Positions 1 through 5,971 of a stretch of DNA of 10,967 nt are shown one piece after another (the stretch's first letter is position 1; the number at the start of each line of letters is the position of its first letter). The notes beneath the pieces are model-generated. The model was not told the origin of the DNA and did not search any database. It saw nothing but the letters and a program-made list of their open reading frames with translations. The stretch is from the NCBI GenBank assembly GCA_003220905.1, contig QHTS01000225.1, positions 1 to 10,967 of the forward strand. Direction: 5' to 3'. The position numbers were made by a program, and so were the translations under genes. The stretch is from Gemmatimonadota bacterium (GTDB lineage: Bacteria > Gemmatimonadota > Gemmatimonadetes > Gemmatimonadales > GWC2-71-9).

Positions 1-285
1 GAGGGCATGGCGGAGCGTGGGACGCTCCATCCGCTCCAGGAAGCGTTCGCCGAGTTGGGCGCGGCACAGTGCGGCTATTGCACACCGGCGTTTCTCCTCG
101 CCGCCGAGGCGCTCCTCGCGTCGAGCGCGCGTCCGACGCGCGACGAGATCAAACAGGCGCTCTCGGGCAACCTCTGCCGCTGCACCGGTTACATCAAGAT
201 CTACGAAGCCGTCGAGCTGGCGGCCGCCCGCCTGCGCGGCGAGGACGCGAAGCCGGCGCCGGAGACCCTGTATGGCGTCCGGTAA
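1..285 (+). CDS. hcrC: 4-hydroxybenzoyl-CoA reductase-type [2Fe-2S] subunit, 3' end (partial)
   Basis: This is the C-terminal 94 residues of the small iron-sulfur subunit of a molybdenum hydroxylase; the start lies upstream of the window and frame 1 is open from base 1. The fragment holds the all-helical second [2Fe-2S] domain. CGYC is at window residues 24-27 (bases 70-81) and CRC at residues 59-61 within GNLCRCTGY, giving the C-x2-C...C-x-C ligand set known for xanthine dehydrogenase/HcrC small subunits. The N-terminal plant-ferredoxin-like domain is outside the window. In this family the subunit passes electrons between the molybdenum centre and the FAD subunit. The stop (283-285) lies 14 nt inside the next gene, which suggests translational coupling. 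The hcrC assignment rests mainly on the partner subunit at 2725-3741; the fragment alone would fit any member of the superfamily. Confidence 0.87.
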   Translation, partial: EGMAERGTLHPLQEAFAELGAAQCGYCTPAFLLAAEALLASSARPTRDEIKQALSGNLCRCTGYIKIYEAVELAAARLRGEDAKPAPETLYGVR

Positions 286-2725
286 GAAGCCCACGGGGTT
301 CCGGGTGGTGGGGAAGCCCCACCGCAAGGTGGATGCGACCGCGAAAGTCACGGGCGTCACGCGGTTCGCCGACGACCTGTTCCTGCCCCGCATGCTCTTC
401 GCCAAGCTGCTCCGCAGCCCCCACCCCCACGCTCGCATCGTCTCGATCGACACTTCCAAGGCCGCTGCTCTCCCCGGCGTCAAAGCGGTGCTCGTCGGGA
501 AGGACCTCCCGATCCCGTTCGGCATCCTCCCCGTGAGCCAGGACGAGCACACCCTGGCGCTCGACAAGGTGCGCTTCGTGGGCGACCCGGTGGCGGCGGT
601 CGCGGCCACCACCGAAGAAGCGGCCACCCAGGCGCTCGACTTGATCACCGTCGAGTACGAGGTACTGCGCGCTTTTCCCGATGCGCTCGACGCGGTCGAG
701 CATCCCGAGCCCGCGATCCACGACTATGCCGACGCCGGCAACATCCACAAGCTGATCGATCTCGAGTTCGGCGACGTCGAGGCGGGCCTGGCGCAGGCCG
801 ACGTCGTACGCGAGGACCTGTTCTTCTTCGAAGGAAGCACCCACCTGCCGATGGAGCAGCACGCGGCGGTGGCCGACTGGTCCGCCGATGGGAAGCTTAC
901 GCTGTGGAGCGCCACTCAGACGCCCCACTACGTGCACCGGGCGCTCGCCAAGGTGCTGGAGCTCCCGGCGGCACGCATCCGGGTGATCGCCTGTCCGAAC
1001 GGGGGCGGCTTCGGCGGGAAGAGCGATCCCTTCAGTCACGAGATCGCGGTTGCGAAGCTGGCCATGGTAACGGGACGACCCGTAAAAGTCACCCTCACGC
1101 GCGAAGAGGTGTTCTACTGCCACCGCGGGCGCCATCCCACGCTGATGTGGGTGAAGACAGGATTGAAGAAGGACGGCGCCATCACCGGCATGCATTTCAA
1201 GTCGCTGCTCGACGGCGGCGGCTACGGGTCCTACGGGGTCGCGAGCACGTACTACACGGGGGCGCTGCAAACCGTCACCTATCACGTTCCACAGTACAGG
1301 TTCCAAGGTGCTCGGGCGTTCACGAACAAACCTCCGTGCGGGCCGAAACGGGGGCACGGGACTCCCCAGCCGCGCTTCGCGCTCGAGGTCCACCTCGACA
1401 AGATCGCCGAGCAGCTCGGCATGGATCCGGCCGAGCTCCGCCTCAAGCATCTGGTCCCCCCCAACTCACTCACCGCCAACTGGCTGCGGATCGGCACGAT
1501 GGGCCTCGGGCCCTGCATCGAGAAAGTGGTTCGCGGCTCGGGATGGACGCAGAGGTTCAAACAGCTGCCCTATGGGAAGGGGATCGGGCTGGCGTGCTCG
1601 TCATACATCACCGGCGCGGGACTGGCGATCTACTGGAACGCGATGCCGCACTCGGGCGTGCAGCTCAAGTGCGACCGCGGCGGGGGGGTCACGGTGTTCT
1701 GTGGCTCGACCGAGATCGGGCAGGGCTCGGACTCGATCCTCGCCATGATCGTCGCGGAGGTGCTCGGCCTCCAGCCGCTCGACGTCGCCGTGGTCACCGG
1801 CGACACCGATCTCACGCCGGTGGACTTGGGCAGCTACTCGAGCCGGGTCACGCTCATGACGGGCAACGCGGCGATCCAGGCGGCCGAGCGCGCTCGCGAC
1901 GTCATTGCCCTTCACGCCGGGAAGAAGCTCGAGACCCCCATCGACCGCGTCACGTTCGCCGAGGGGCGTGTGTTCGACGTCCAGGATCCCGAGCGCGGGC
2001 TCACGTTCGCCGAGGCGGTGCAGCTCGCGGAGGCGGCGGAAGGGACCATCGGCACGGTGGGCTCCTACACGCCGGCTCCGTCCGCCGGCAAATATCGCGG
2101 TGCGGGCGTTGGTCCCTCGCCCGCCTACTCCTACAGCGCCTGTGTCGCGGAAGTAGACGTGGATCCCGCGACCGGGATCGTCCGCGTGCCGAAGATCTGG
2201 ATCGCCCACGATGTGGGGCGCGTGATCAACGCCGCCACCGTGATGGGCCAGATCGAAGGCTCTGTGTACATGGGCCTGGGCGAAGCGCTCATGGAGGAGA
2301 TGGCCTACCGCGGCAACCGCAACGTCGTCCACAAGATTCCCAGCCTGCTCGAGTACAAGAGCCCGACCACGCTCGAGATGTGCGACGTCGTGACCTACGT
2401 GGTCGAAGATCCCGATCCGAACGGCCCGTTTGGGGCCAAGGAATGCGGGCAGGGTCCGCTGCTCCCGGTGCCGCCCGCGGTCGCGAACGCCGTATACGAC
2501 GCGGTCGGCGTGCGCATCGACGAGGTGCCCATAACACCAGAAAAGGTGTTCAAGGCACTGCGCCGGAAGGAAAAGGGGGAGGCGGGGCGGTTCGGACCGA
2601 CGGCGTTCCCGGATATCGCGTGGCCCGAGCCGATCCGCGTGCCGCCACCGTGGGAGGGGGGCGATGGGAGGGCGGTGCCAGGTGGCGCGCGCCCCGGACT
2701 CGCGCCCGGGGTCCGTCGACGCTGA
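272..2725 (+). CDS. hcrA: 4-hydroxybenzoyl-CoA reductase-type molybdopterin subunit (alpha)
   Basis: This is the large catalytic subunit (817 aa) of a xanthine dehydrogenase-family enzyme that binds the molybdopterin cytosine dinucleotide cofactor. The start at 272 has GGAG at 261-264, 7 nt upstream, and the product opens with the usual VGKPHRKVDATAKVTG segment; the open frame extends further upstream but only as a shadow of the preceding gene. The N-terminal a/b hammerhead domain is followed by the Mo-binding domains. The glycine loop GGGFGGK is at residues 244-250. The segment GPFGAKE ends at Glu724, the expected catalytic glutamate near the C-terminus. The RGHGTPQ-type motif (about residue 358) is also typical of the family. 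In known 4-hydroxybenzoyl-CoA reductases this subunit reductively removes the phenolic hydroxyl to give benzoyl-CoA; substrate specificity here is inferred. The tail after about residue 765 is longer than in classical HcrA (about 770 aa), and the last 20 residues are low-complexity Gly/Arg/Pro. The stop overlaps the next start (TGATG). Confidence 0.87.
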   Translation: MASGKKPTGFRVVGKPHRKVDATAKVTGVTRFADDLFLPRMLFAKLLRSPHPHARIVSIDTSKAAALPGVKAVLVGKDLPIPFGILPVSQDEHTLALDKVRFVGDPVAAVAATTEEAATQALDLITVEYEVLRAFPDALDAVEHPEPAIHDYADAGNIHKLIDLEFGDVEAGLAQADVVREDLFFFEGSTHLPMEQHAAVADWSADGKLTLWSATQTPHYVHRALAKVLELPAARIRVIACPNGGGFGGKSDPFSHEIAVAKLAMVTGRPVKVTLTREEVFYCHRGRHPTLMWVKTGLKKDGAITGMHFKSLLDGGGYGSYGVASTYYTGALQTVTYHVPQYRFQGARAFTNKPPCGPKRGHGTPQPRFALEVHLDKIAEQLGMDPAELRLKHLVPPNSLTANWLRIGTMGLGPCIEKVVRGSGWTQRFKQLPYGKGIGLACSSYITGAGLAIYWNAMPHSGVQLKCDRGGGVTVFCGSTEIGQGSDSILAMIVAEVLGLQPLDVAVVTGDTDLTPVDLGSYSSRVTLMTGNAAIQAAERARDVIALHAGKKLETPIDRVTFAEGRVFDVQDPERGLTFAEAVQLAEAAEGTIGTVGSYTPAPSAGKYRGAGVGPSPAYSYSACVAEVDVDPATGIVRVPKIWIAHDVGRVINAATVMGQIEGSVYMGLGEALMEEMAYRGNRNVVHKIPSLLEYKSPTTLEMCDVVTYVVEDPDPNGPFGAKECGQGPLLPVPPAVANAVYDAVGVRIDEVPITPEKVFKALRRKEKGEAGRFGPTAFPDIAWPEPIRVPPPWEGGDGRAVPGGARPGLAPGVRRR

Positions 2726-3741
2726 TGCTGCGGCTTCCTTCCTTCACCTACCTGCAGCCCAAGGTGCTGCAAGAAGCGCTCGCGATGAAGGCGGACGCGG
2801 GTCCCGATGGGATGTACGTGGCCGGGGGCACGGATCTTTATCCGAACATGAAGCGCCGCCACCAGGAGCCGCGGACCGTCATTTCGCTGATGGGGATTCC
2901 AGAGCTCGCGGGATGCGAGATGCGGGATGCGAGATGCGTCGTCGGCTCCTGCATGACCCTCACCGACCTGTCCGCCAGTCCGCCCGTCCGCCGGTCCGCC
3001 CCCGCCGTCGCCCACGCCGCGGAACTCGTCTCCACTCCCCTGCTTCGCAACATGGGGACGCTGGGCGGCAATCTCTGCCTCGATACGCGCTGCAACTACT
3101 ACAATCAGTCGTACGAGTGGCGTAAAGCGATCGACTTCTGCATGAAGAAGGACGGGCACATCTGCTGGGTGGCGCCCTCGTCGCCGCGGTGCTGGGCCGT
3201 CAGCTCGTCCGACGTAGCCCCAGTGATGGTGGCGCTGGGCGCGGACTACGTGCTCGTCGGCCCCGGCGGCGAGCGCGTCGTGCCGGCGGCGCGGTTCTAT
3301 CACAACGACGGCATCAACTACCTTACGAAGCAGCCGGACGAGGTCCTCGCCGCAGTGCGGCTCCCGGCGCCCGATGGCTGGGACGCGGTGTACCACAAGC
3401 TGCGCCGCCGCGGATCGTTCGACTTCCCGGTGCTGGGCGTCGCGGCATGGGTCAAGTGGGAGCAGGGAGCAGGGAGCAGGGAGCGGGGAAGAGTCGTAGA
3501 GGCGCGCATCGTGCTCGGCGGCGTGGCGAGCTGGCCGCAGGAGGTCCCCGAGGCCGGCGCCGCGCTCGTGGGAACCGATTTGTCGGACGAGGGCGTAGCG
3601 GCCGCCGCGGACGCCGCGTACCGCCCCGCGAAGCCGATGGACAACACCGACTTCGATCTGTCCTGGCGAAAGCAGATGACGCGGGTGTACGTCGCGCGGG
3701 CGCTTGCGGAGCTGGGACAGCGCCGGCGGGCCGCCACGTAG
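2725..3741 (+). CDS. hcrB: 4-hydroxybenzoyl-CoA reductase-type FAD subunit with [4Fe-4S] insertion (beta)
   Basis: This is the FAD-binding subunit (338 aa), with its ATG overlapping the stop of the alpha gene by one base. VAGGTDLYPNMKRR (residues 32-45) is the FAD pyrophosphate-binding loop of the CO dehydrogenase/xanthine dehydrogenase flavoprotein family, and LLRNMGTLGGNLC (106-118) is the second flavin segment. Four cysteines follow at residues 123, 139, 147 and 156, spaced C-x15-C-x7-C-x8-C. As I recall, Thauera aromatica HcrB binds its extra [4Fe-4S] cluster through Cys122, 138, 146 and 155, which is the same spacing. Ordinary xanthine dehydrogenases lack this insertion, so the operon is best read as 4-hydroxybenzoyl-CoA reductase-like. 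The family's extra cluster is thought to help low-potential electrons reach the molybdenum site in the reductive direction. The gene contains three short tandem-repeat tracts, each falling in a probable surface loop, that do not break the frame. Confidence 0.88.
   Translation: MLRLPSFTYLQPKVLQEALAMKADAGPDGMYVAGGTDLYPNMKRRHQEPRTVISLMGIPELAGCEMRDARCVVGSCMTLTDLSASPPVRRSAPAVAHAAELVSTPLLRNMGTLGGNLCLDTRCNYYNQSYEWRKAIDFCMKKDGHICWVAPSSPRCWAVSSSDVAPVMVALGADYVLVGPGGERVVPAARFYHNDGINYLTKQPDEVLAAVRLPAPDGWDAVYHKLRRRGSFDFPVLGVAAWVKWEQGAGSRERGRVVEARIVLGGVASWPQEVPEAGAALVGTDLSDEGVAAAADAAYRPAKPMDNTDFDLSWRKQMTRVYVARALAELGQRRRAAT
2910..2937 (+). repeat. heptamer tandem repeat inside hcrB (4 units)
   Basis: Four consecutive 7-bp units alternate GGGATGC and GAGATGC, which can also be read as two copies of a 14-mer. 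The tract encodes about residues 62-71 (GCEMRDARC) between a conserved helix end and a beta strand. In relatives this position is a variable loop. Confidence 0.9.
2969..3000 (+). repeat. octamer tandem repeat inside hcrB (4 units)
   Basis: Four consecutive 8-bp units follow the pattern NGTCCGCC, with N being T, A, C and G in turn. The tract encodes about residues 82-92 (LSASPPVRRSA). It lies 31 bp downstream of the heptamer tract at 2910. Confidence 0.88.
3458..3485 (+). repeat. heptamer tandem repeat inside hcrB (4 units)
   Basis: Three exact GGGAGCA units are followed by GGGAGCG. The tract encodes about residues 245-254 (WEQGAGSRER) in the C-terminal domain, between VAAWVKW and the strand VVEARIVLGGV. 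It has the same unit length and copy number as the tract at 2910 but an unrelated unit sequence. Confidence 0.92.
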
Positions 3742-3781
3742 GTCCCGGACTGCACGATTGGCCACCAACCCCGGAGAGCCG

Positions 3782-4378
3782 ATGGAAGAGTTGACTCCCC
3801 TCGAGCAGTCAGTCGCGCCGCCGTACAACCTCATCGCCGAGCGGCTGTTTCGCGCGCGTATCGTGATCATCAGCGGCGAGATCACCCAGCGCGTCGCCGC
3901 GGGCGTGACGGCACAGCTGCTCGCCCTGGCCGGCGAGTCGAGCGAGGAGATCACGGTATTCATCAACTCCCAGGGCGGCCACGTGGAAGCGGGGGACACG
4001 ATTCACGACCTCGTGCGCTTCCTGAGCCCGCGGGTGCGGATGGTCGGCACCGGGTGGGTGGCGAGCATCGCGGCGCTGATCTACGTCGCCGTGCCGCGCG
4101 AAGACCGCTACTGCCTCCCGAACACCCGCTTCCTGCTGCACCAGCCGGCGGGCGGCTCCGGCGGCTCCGCCAGCGACATCGAGATCGAGGCGCGCGAGAT
4201 TCTCAAGATGCGCGACCGGCTGAACCGCGTCTTCGCCCAGCAGACCGGGCAGCCGCTCGAGCGGATCGAGGAGGACACCCGGCGCAACTTCTGGCTGACC
4301 GCCGAGGAGGCGCGACGCTACGGACTGGTCGGGCGGGTCATCGAGCATCAAGCGGAGCTGGGCGAGCCGCAGCGCTGA
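3782..4378 (+). CDS. ClpP-like serine peptidase subunit with Asn in place of the catalytic Asp
   Basis: The 198-aa product has the full ClpP fold length. FINSQGG (about 60-66) is the substrate-binding/oxyanion segment, GWVASIAA (91-98) carries the nucleophile Ser95, and LPNTRFLLHQP carries His120. The third triad position is Asn169 in the segment EDTRRNFWLTAEEA, where E. coli ClpP has Asp171. The Ser-His and His-Asx spacings (25 and 49) equal those of mature E. coli ClpP (97, 122, 171), so the alignment is firm and the Asp-to-Asn change is real in this sequence. Listeria ClpP1 is a known case with Asn at this position. The start is supported by CGGAGAG about 5 nt upstream and by N-terminal similarity (Q.VAPPYNLIAERLFRARIV). 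No Clp ATPase gene is in the window. It follows the hcr genes by 40 nt and may be cotranscribed. It may be a specialised ClpP paralogue with weak, absent or partner-dependent activity. Confidence 0.88.
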   Translation: MEELTPLEQSVAPPYNLIAERLFRARIVIISGEITQRVAAGVTAQLLALAGESSEEITVFINSQGGHVEAGDTIHDLVRFLSPRVRMVGTGWVASIAALIYVAVPREDRYCLPNTRFLLHQPAGGSGGSASDIEIEAREILKMRDRLNRVFAQQTGQPLERIEEDTRRNFWLTAEEARRYGLVGRVIEHQAELGEPQR

Positions 4379-4418
4379 AGGTGCGGGTGCGTTGGCCACT
4401 CGAGGAAAGGGGGCCGGG

Positions 4419-5174
4419 ATGGATCAGGAGCGGCTGCTCAAGCGCGTGTGGCTGGTCAACGGAGTTCTCCTGCTCGCGCTCCTGGGAGCCCTCGGAATCT
4501 GGCTCCTCTTCACCCTCGGCTCAAACCTGCTGCATCACGACACCCGCGTCGCAACCGTCCGGGACGGCACCGACTCCGAGCACGTCCCTCGCGCGATTCG
4601 CTATGACACTCCGCAGACCATCTGGAACAGCACCGCGCGGGTCGTCCTGGTCCGCTACGGTGAGGCGTTCCAGCGTCCTTCCGCAGGCCTCGGTTCGGCC
4701 GGGTACGCCCGCGAAAGCTACACGCCGTACGTCAACGCGATCTTCCTCGAGCCGACGGGTCGCCCGGCACATCTGCTCCTCAACCGGCCGGCCCTGATCC
4801 GCTCCGTGAGCTTCCCCCGCTCACGGGACGATTCCCTGCAGTCGTGGATCACGTACGAGGTCGCGTTCGACGATACCAACGGCGACGGTGGACTCGACGA
4901 AGACGATGCGGTGAGCCTGTACGTCAGCGATTTGCACGGTGCCGCGCTTCATCCGGTCCTTCCTCCGGAGTGGAGCGTCCTGAGCGAGGAGCCGCTCGGT
5001 GACGGCAGGCATATCCTGGTCCTCGCAGTCCAGCCGAGCTCGCGGACGGGCCGACGCACGCTCGAGCAAGCGCCGGAGCATGCGTTCCTGCACGATGTGC
5101 CGACTGGTCGCACCGAGCCGTATGGCGCGCTCGACTCTCTGGCCGCACGCGCCGGGCGGATCGTCGGCCGCTAA
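4419..5174 (+). CDS. membrane-anchored protein with EF-hand-like loop, function unknown
   Basis: I do not recognise this 251-aa protein. One hydrophobic helix (about residues 11-33: WLVNGVLLLALLGALGIWLL) follows a short charged N-terminus (DQERLLKR), which predicts a signal anchor with the rest of the chain in the periplasm. Residues 152-163 form D-T-N-G-D-G-G-L-D-E-D-D, with Asp/Asn at positions 1, 3, 5, 9 and 12 and Gly at 6. This matches an EF-hand or dockerin-type calcium-binding loop. The remainder looks like a beta-rich soluble domain without Cys. The start chosen is the ATG preceded by AAAGGGGG; a TTG at 4392 in the same frame would add nine residues without a better ribosome site. The gene lies 40 nt after the ClpP-like gene and converges on the PadR gene. 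It is probably the last member of the plus-strand gene run. Confidence 0.75.
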   Translation: MDQERLLKRVWLVNGVLLLALLGALGIWLLFTLGSNLLHHDTRVATVRDGTDSEHVPRAIRYDTPQTIWNSTARVVLVRYGEAFQRPSAGLGSAGYARESYTPYVNAIFLEPTGRPAHLLLNRPALIRSVSFPRSRDDSLQSWITYEVAFDDTNGDGGLDEDDAVSLYVSDLHGAALHPVLPPEWSVLSEEPLGDGRHILVLAVQPSSRTGRRTLEQAPEHAFLHDVPTGRTEPYGALDSLAARAGRIVGR

Positions 5175-5202
5175 AGCTCGGCTGCGGCGCGACGCCAGTC
5201 GC

Positions 5203-5748
5203 TCACGCCCCCGGGGCTTCCACCTCGCCCACCACACGGTCGAGGATCGCTACCAGGCGCTGCCGCGTGGCCTCGTCACGCGCCTTCCACCCGGTGCGAT
5301 ACACCGCCTTCACGAGCCGGGCCAGCGAGCGGTTCACGTCGCCCATCGCGCCGCCGAGGGTGCGGTCCACCGCCTCGCGCACGCGGTCGAAGATGTCGTC
5401 CACCATGTCGCGGTGCTCGTCGAGAAACTTGCTTCCCGCTTCCGTGATCTCGTAGACCTTCTTCCCGTCCACGTCCTTCGCGACGACGAGCCCTTCGTCC
5501 TCGAGCCATTGCAGCGTCGGATACACCGTGCCGGGCGACGGGGAATAGCAGCCGTGCATCTGGTCTTCCAGCTCTTTCATCACTTCGTAGCCGTGGCGCG
5601 GCTTGTCCTTCAGGAGTTTGAGGATCACGTACTTCATGTCCCCGGACTCGAACCACTGGCGGCGCCGGCCCCCCCCCCGTGGGCCTCCCCAGAGCCCCCG
5701 GGGTCCGAAGCCGAAGGCGAATGCGTTCCAACCGAAATGCCGAGTCAT
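5203..5748 (-). CDS. PadR-family transcriptional regulator
   Basis: The 181-aa product has a PadR winged-helix domain (residues 38 to about 112). It opens with MKYVILKLLKDKPRHGYEVM, then the recognition helix region SPSPGTVYPTLQWLEDEGLV and the wing DGKKVYEITEAG. A C-terminal helical dimerisation part (about 115-178) follows. The first 37 residues form a Phe/Gly/Arg-rich extension common in this PadR subtype. The start at 5748 has GGAG 5 nt upstream (GATGGAGCAAATATG). An internal ATG for Met38 sits exactly at the domain boundary and is a possible alternative start. The extension contains a run of ten G (C on the plus strand, 5669-5678), a slippage-prone tract. PadR proteins are ligand-responsive repressors that often control their own gene and a divergent neighbour; the palindrome at 5791-5802 inside its own promoter supports autorepression. 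The nearest divergent target is the iron enzyme-kinase operon. Confidence 0.95.
   Translation of the reverse strand: MTRHFGWNAFAFGFGPRGLWGGPRGGGRRRQWFESGDMKYVILKLLKDKPRHGYEVMKELEDQMHGCYSPSPGTVYPTLQWLEDEGLVVAKDVDGKKVYEITEAGSKFLDEHRDMVDDIFDRVREAVDRTLGGAMGDVNRSLARLVKAVYRTGWKARDEATRQRLVAILDRVVGEVEAPGA
5669..5678. repeat. homopolymer C10/G10 tract in padR
   Basis: Ten consecutive C on the plus strand (G in the padR mRNA) encode part of GGPRGGGRRR in the N-terminal extension, upstream of the wing-helix domain. A single-base slip would shift frame before the DNA-binding domain, but translation could restart at Met38 (5637). This could be a phase-variation site or merely a place prone to sequencing error. 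Confidence 0.9.
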
Positions 5749-5777
5749 ATTTGCTCCATCGTGTGCGATGTAACGCG

Positions 5778-5807
5778 AAGATATTGCTGGACGATATATC
5801 GTGTCAA
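5778..5807 (-). promoter_or_regulatory. PadR promoter (-35 TTGACA, -10 TATCTT)
   Basis: Read on the minus strand, a consensus -35 TTGACA (5807-5802) is followed by an 18-nt spacer and TATCTT (5783-5778); ATATCT one base earlier gives a 17-nt spacer. Transcription would begin near 5771, giving a leader of about 22 nt that contains the GGAG ribosome site. Confidence 0.65.
5791..5802. promoter_or_regulatory. 12-bp perfect palindrome, candidate PadR operator
   Basis: ACGATATATCGT is its own reverse complement. It starts at the last base of the -35 hexamer and fills the spacer towards the -10, the classic position for a repressor that blocks RNA polymerase. Many PadR operators are AT-rich dyads, so autorepression is the natural reading. 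The protein-site match is inferred. Confidence 0.65.
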
Positions 5808-5860
5808 CGGGTCGGAGGCGGGGAGCGGTAACGACGCTCACAGCCACCCTGGCACCGCTC

Positions 5861-5891
5861 GCACAAGTTATAAGGCCGCATGAACTTGTGC
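5861..5891. promoter_or_regulatory. inverted repeat 9-13-9, candidate operator of the enzyme-kinase operon
   Basis: GCACAAGTT (5861-5869) and AACTTGTGC (5883-5891) are exact reverse complements separated by 13 nt. The right arm covers the candidate -35 TTGTGC (5886-5891) of the downstream promoter. It differs in sequence from the PadR palindrome, so it may bind another regulator. A hairpin role is less likely, since it lies upstream of the predicted transcript. Confidence 0.6.
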
Positions 5892-5915
5892 AGAGGCACG
5901 GCGGCGCTAGATTTG
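5886..5915 (+). promoter_or_regulatory. candidate promoter of the iron enzyme-kinase operon
   Basis: TTGTGC (5886-5891), a 16-nt spacer and TAGATT (5908-5913) precede the gene at 5972, predicting a leader of about 50 nt. The -10 region reads TAGATTTG, which also matches the TAnnTTTG element known from Bacteroidetes promoters. The assignment rests on sequence resemblance only. Confidence 0.45.
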
Positions 5916-5971
5916 AAACCCGCGCGAGGCCCCGTTTTCCCATTAGCTCGAGCGCCCTAGGAGGAGACCCG

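Noticed and set aside
17..271. In-frame N-terminal extension of the molybdopterin subunit ORF
   Set aside because: It overlaps the well-conserved [2Fe-2S] subunit and translates to Arg/Ser-rich sequence with no family similarity; the start at 272 has a ribosome site and the expected N-terminus.
194..1450. 418-codon antisense open frame over the molybdopterin subunit
   Set aside because: Same cause: the composition is Arg/Gly/Val-rich and the sense strand holds a conserved enzyme.
904..2724. Long open frame upstream of and in frame with the FAD subunit, suggesting a giant fusion
   Set aside because: The upstream part is an Arg/Gly-rich shadow of the molybdopterin subunit in another frame; the FAD subunit starts at 2725.
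2395..3999. 534-codon antisense open frame
   Set aside because: High GC content leaves the antisense frame open; it spans three sense genes with clear domains and shows no recognisable protein sequence.
5175..5202. Possible bidirectional terminator between the EF-hand gene and padR
   Set aside because: The 28-bp gap has only a 4-bp stem and no T-run, so no terminator can be supported.
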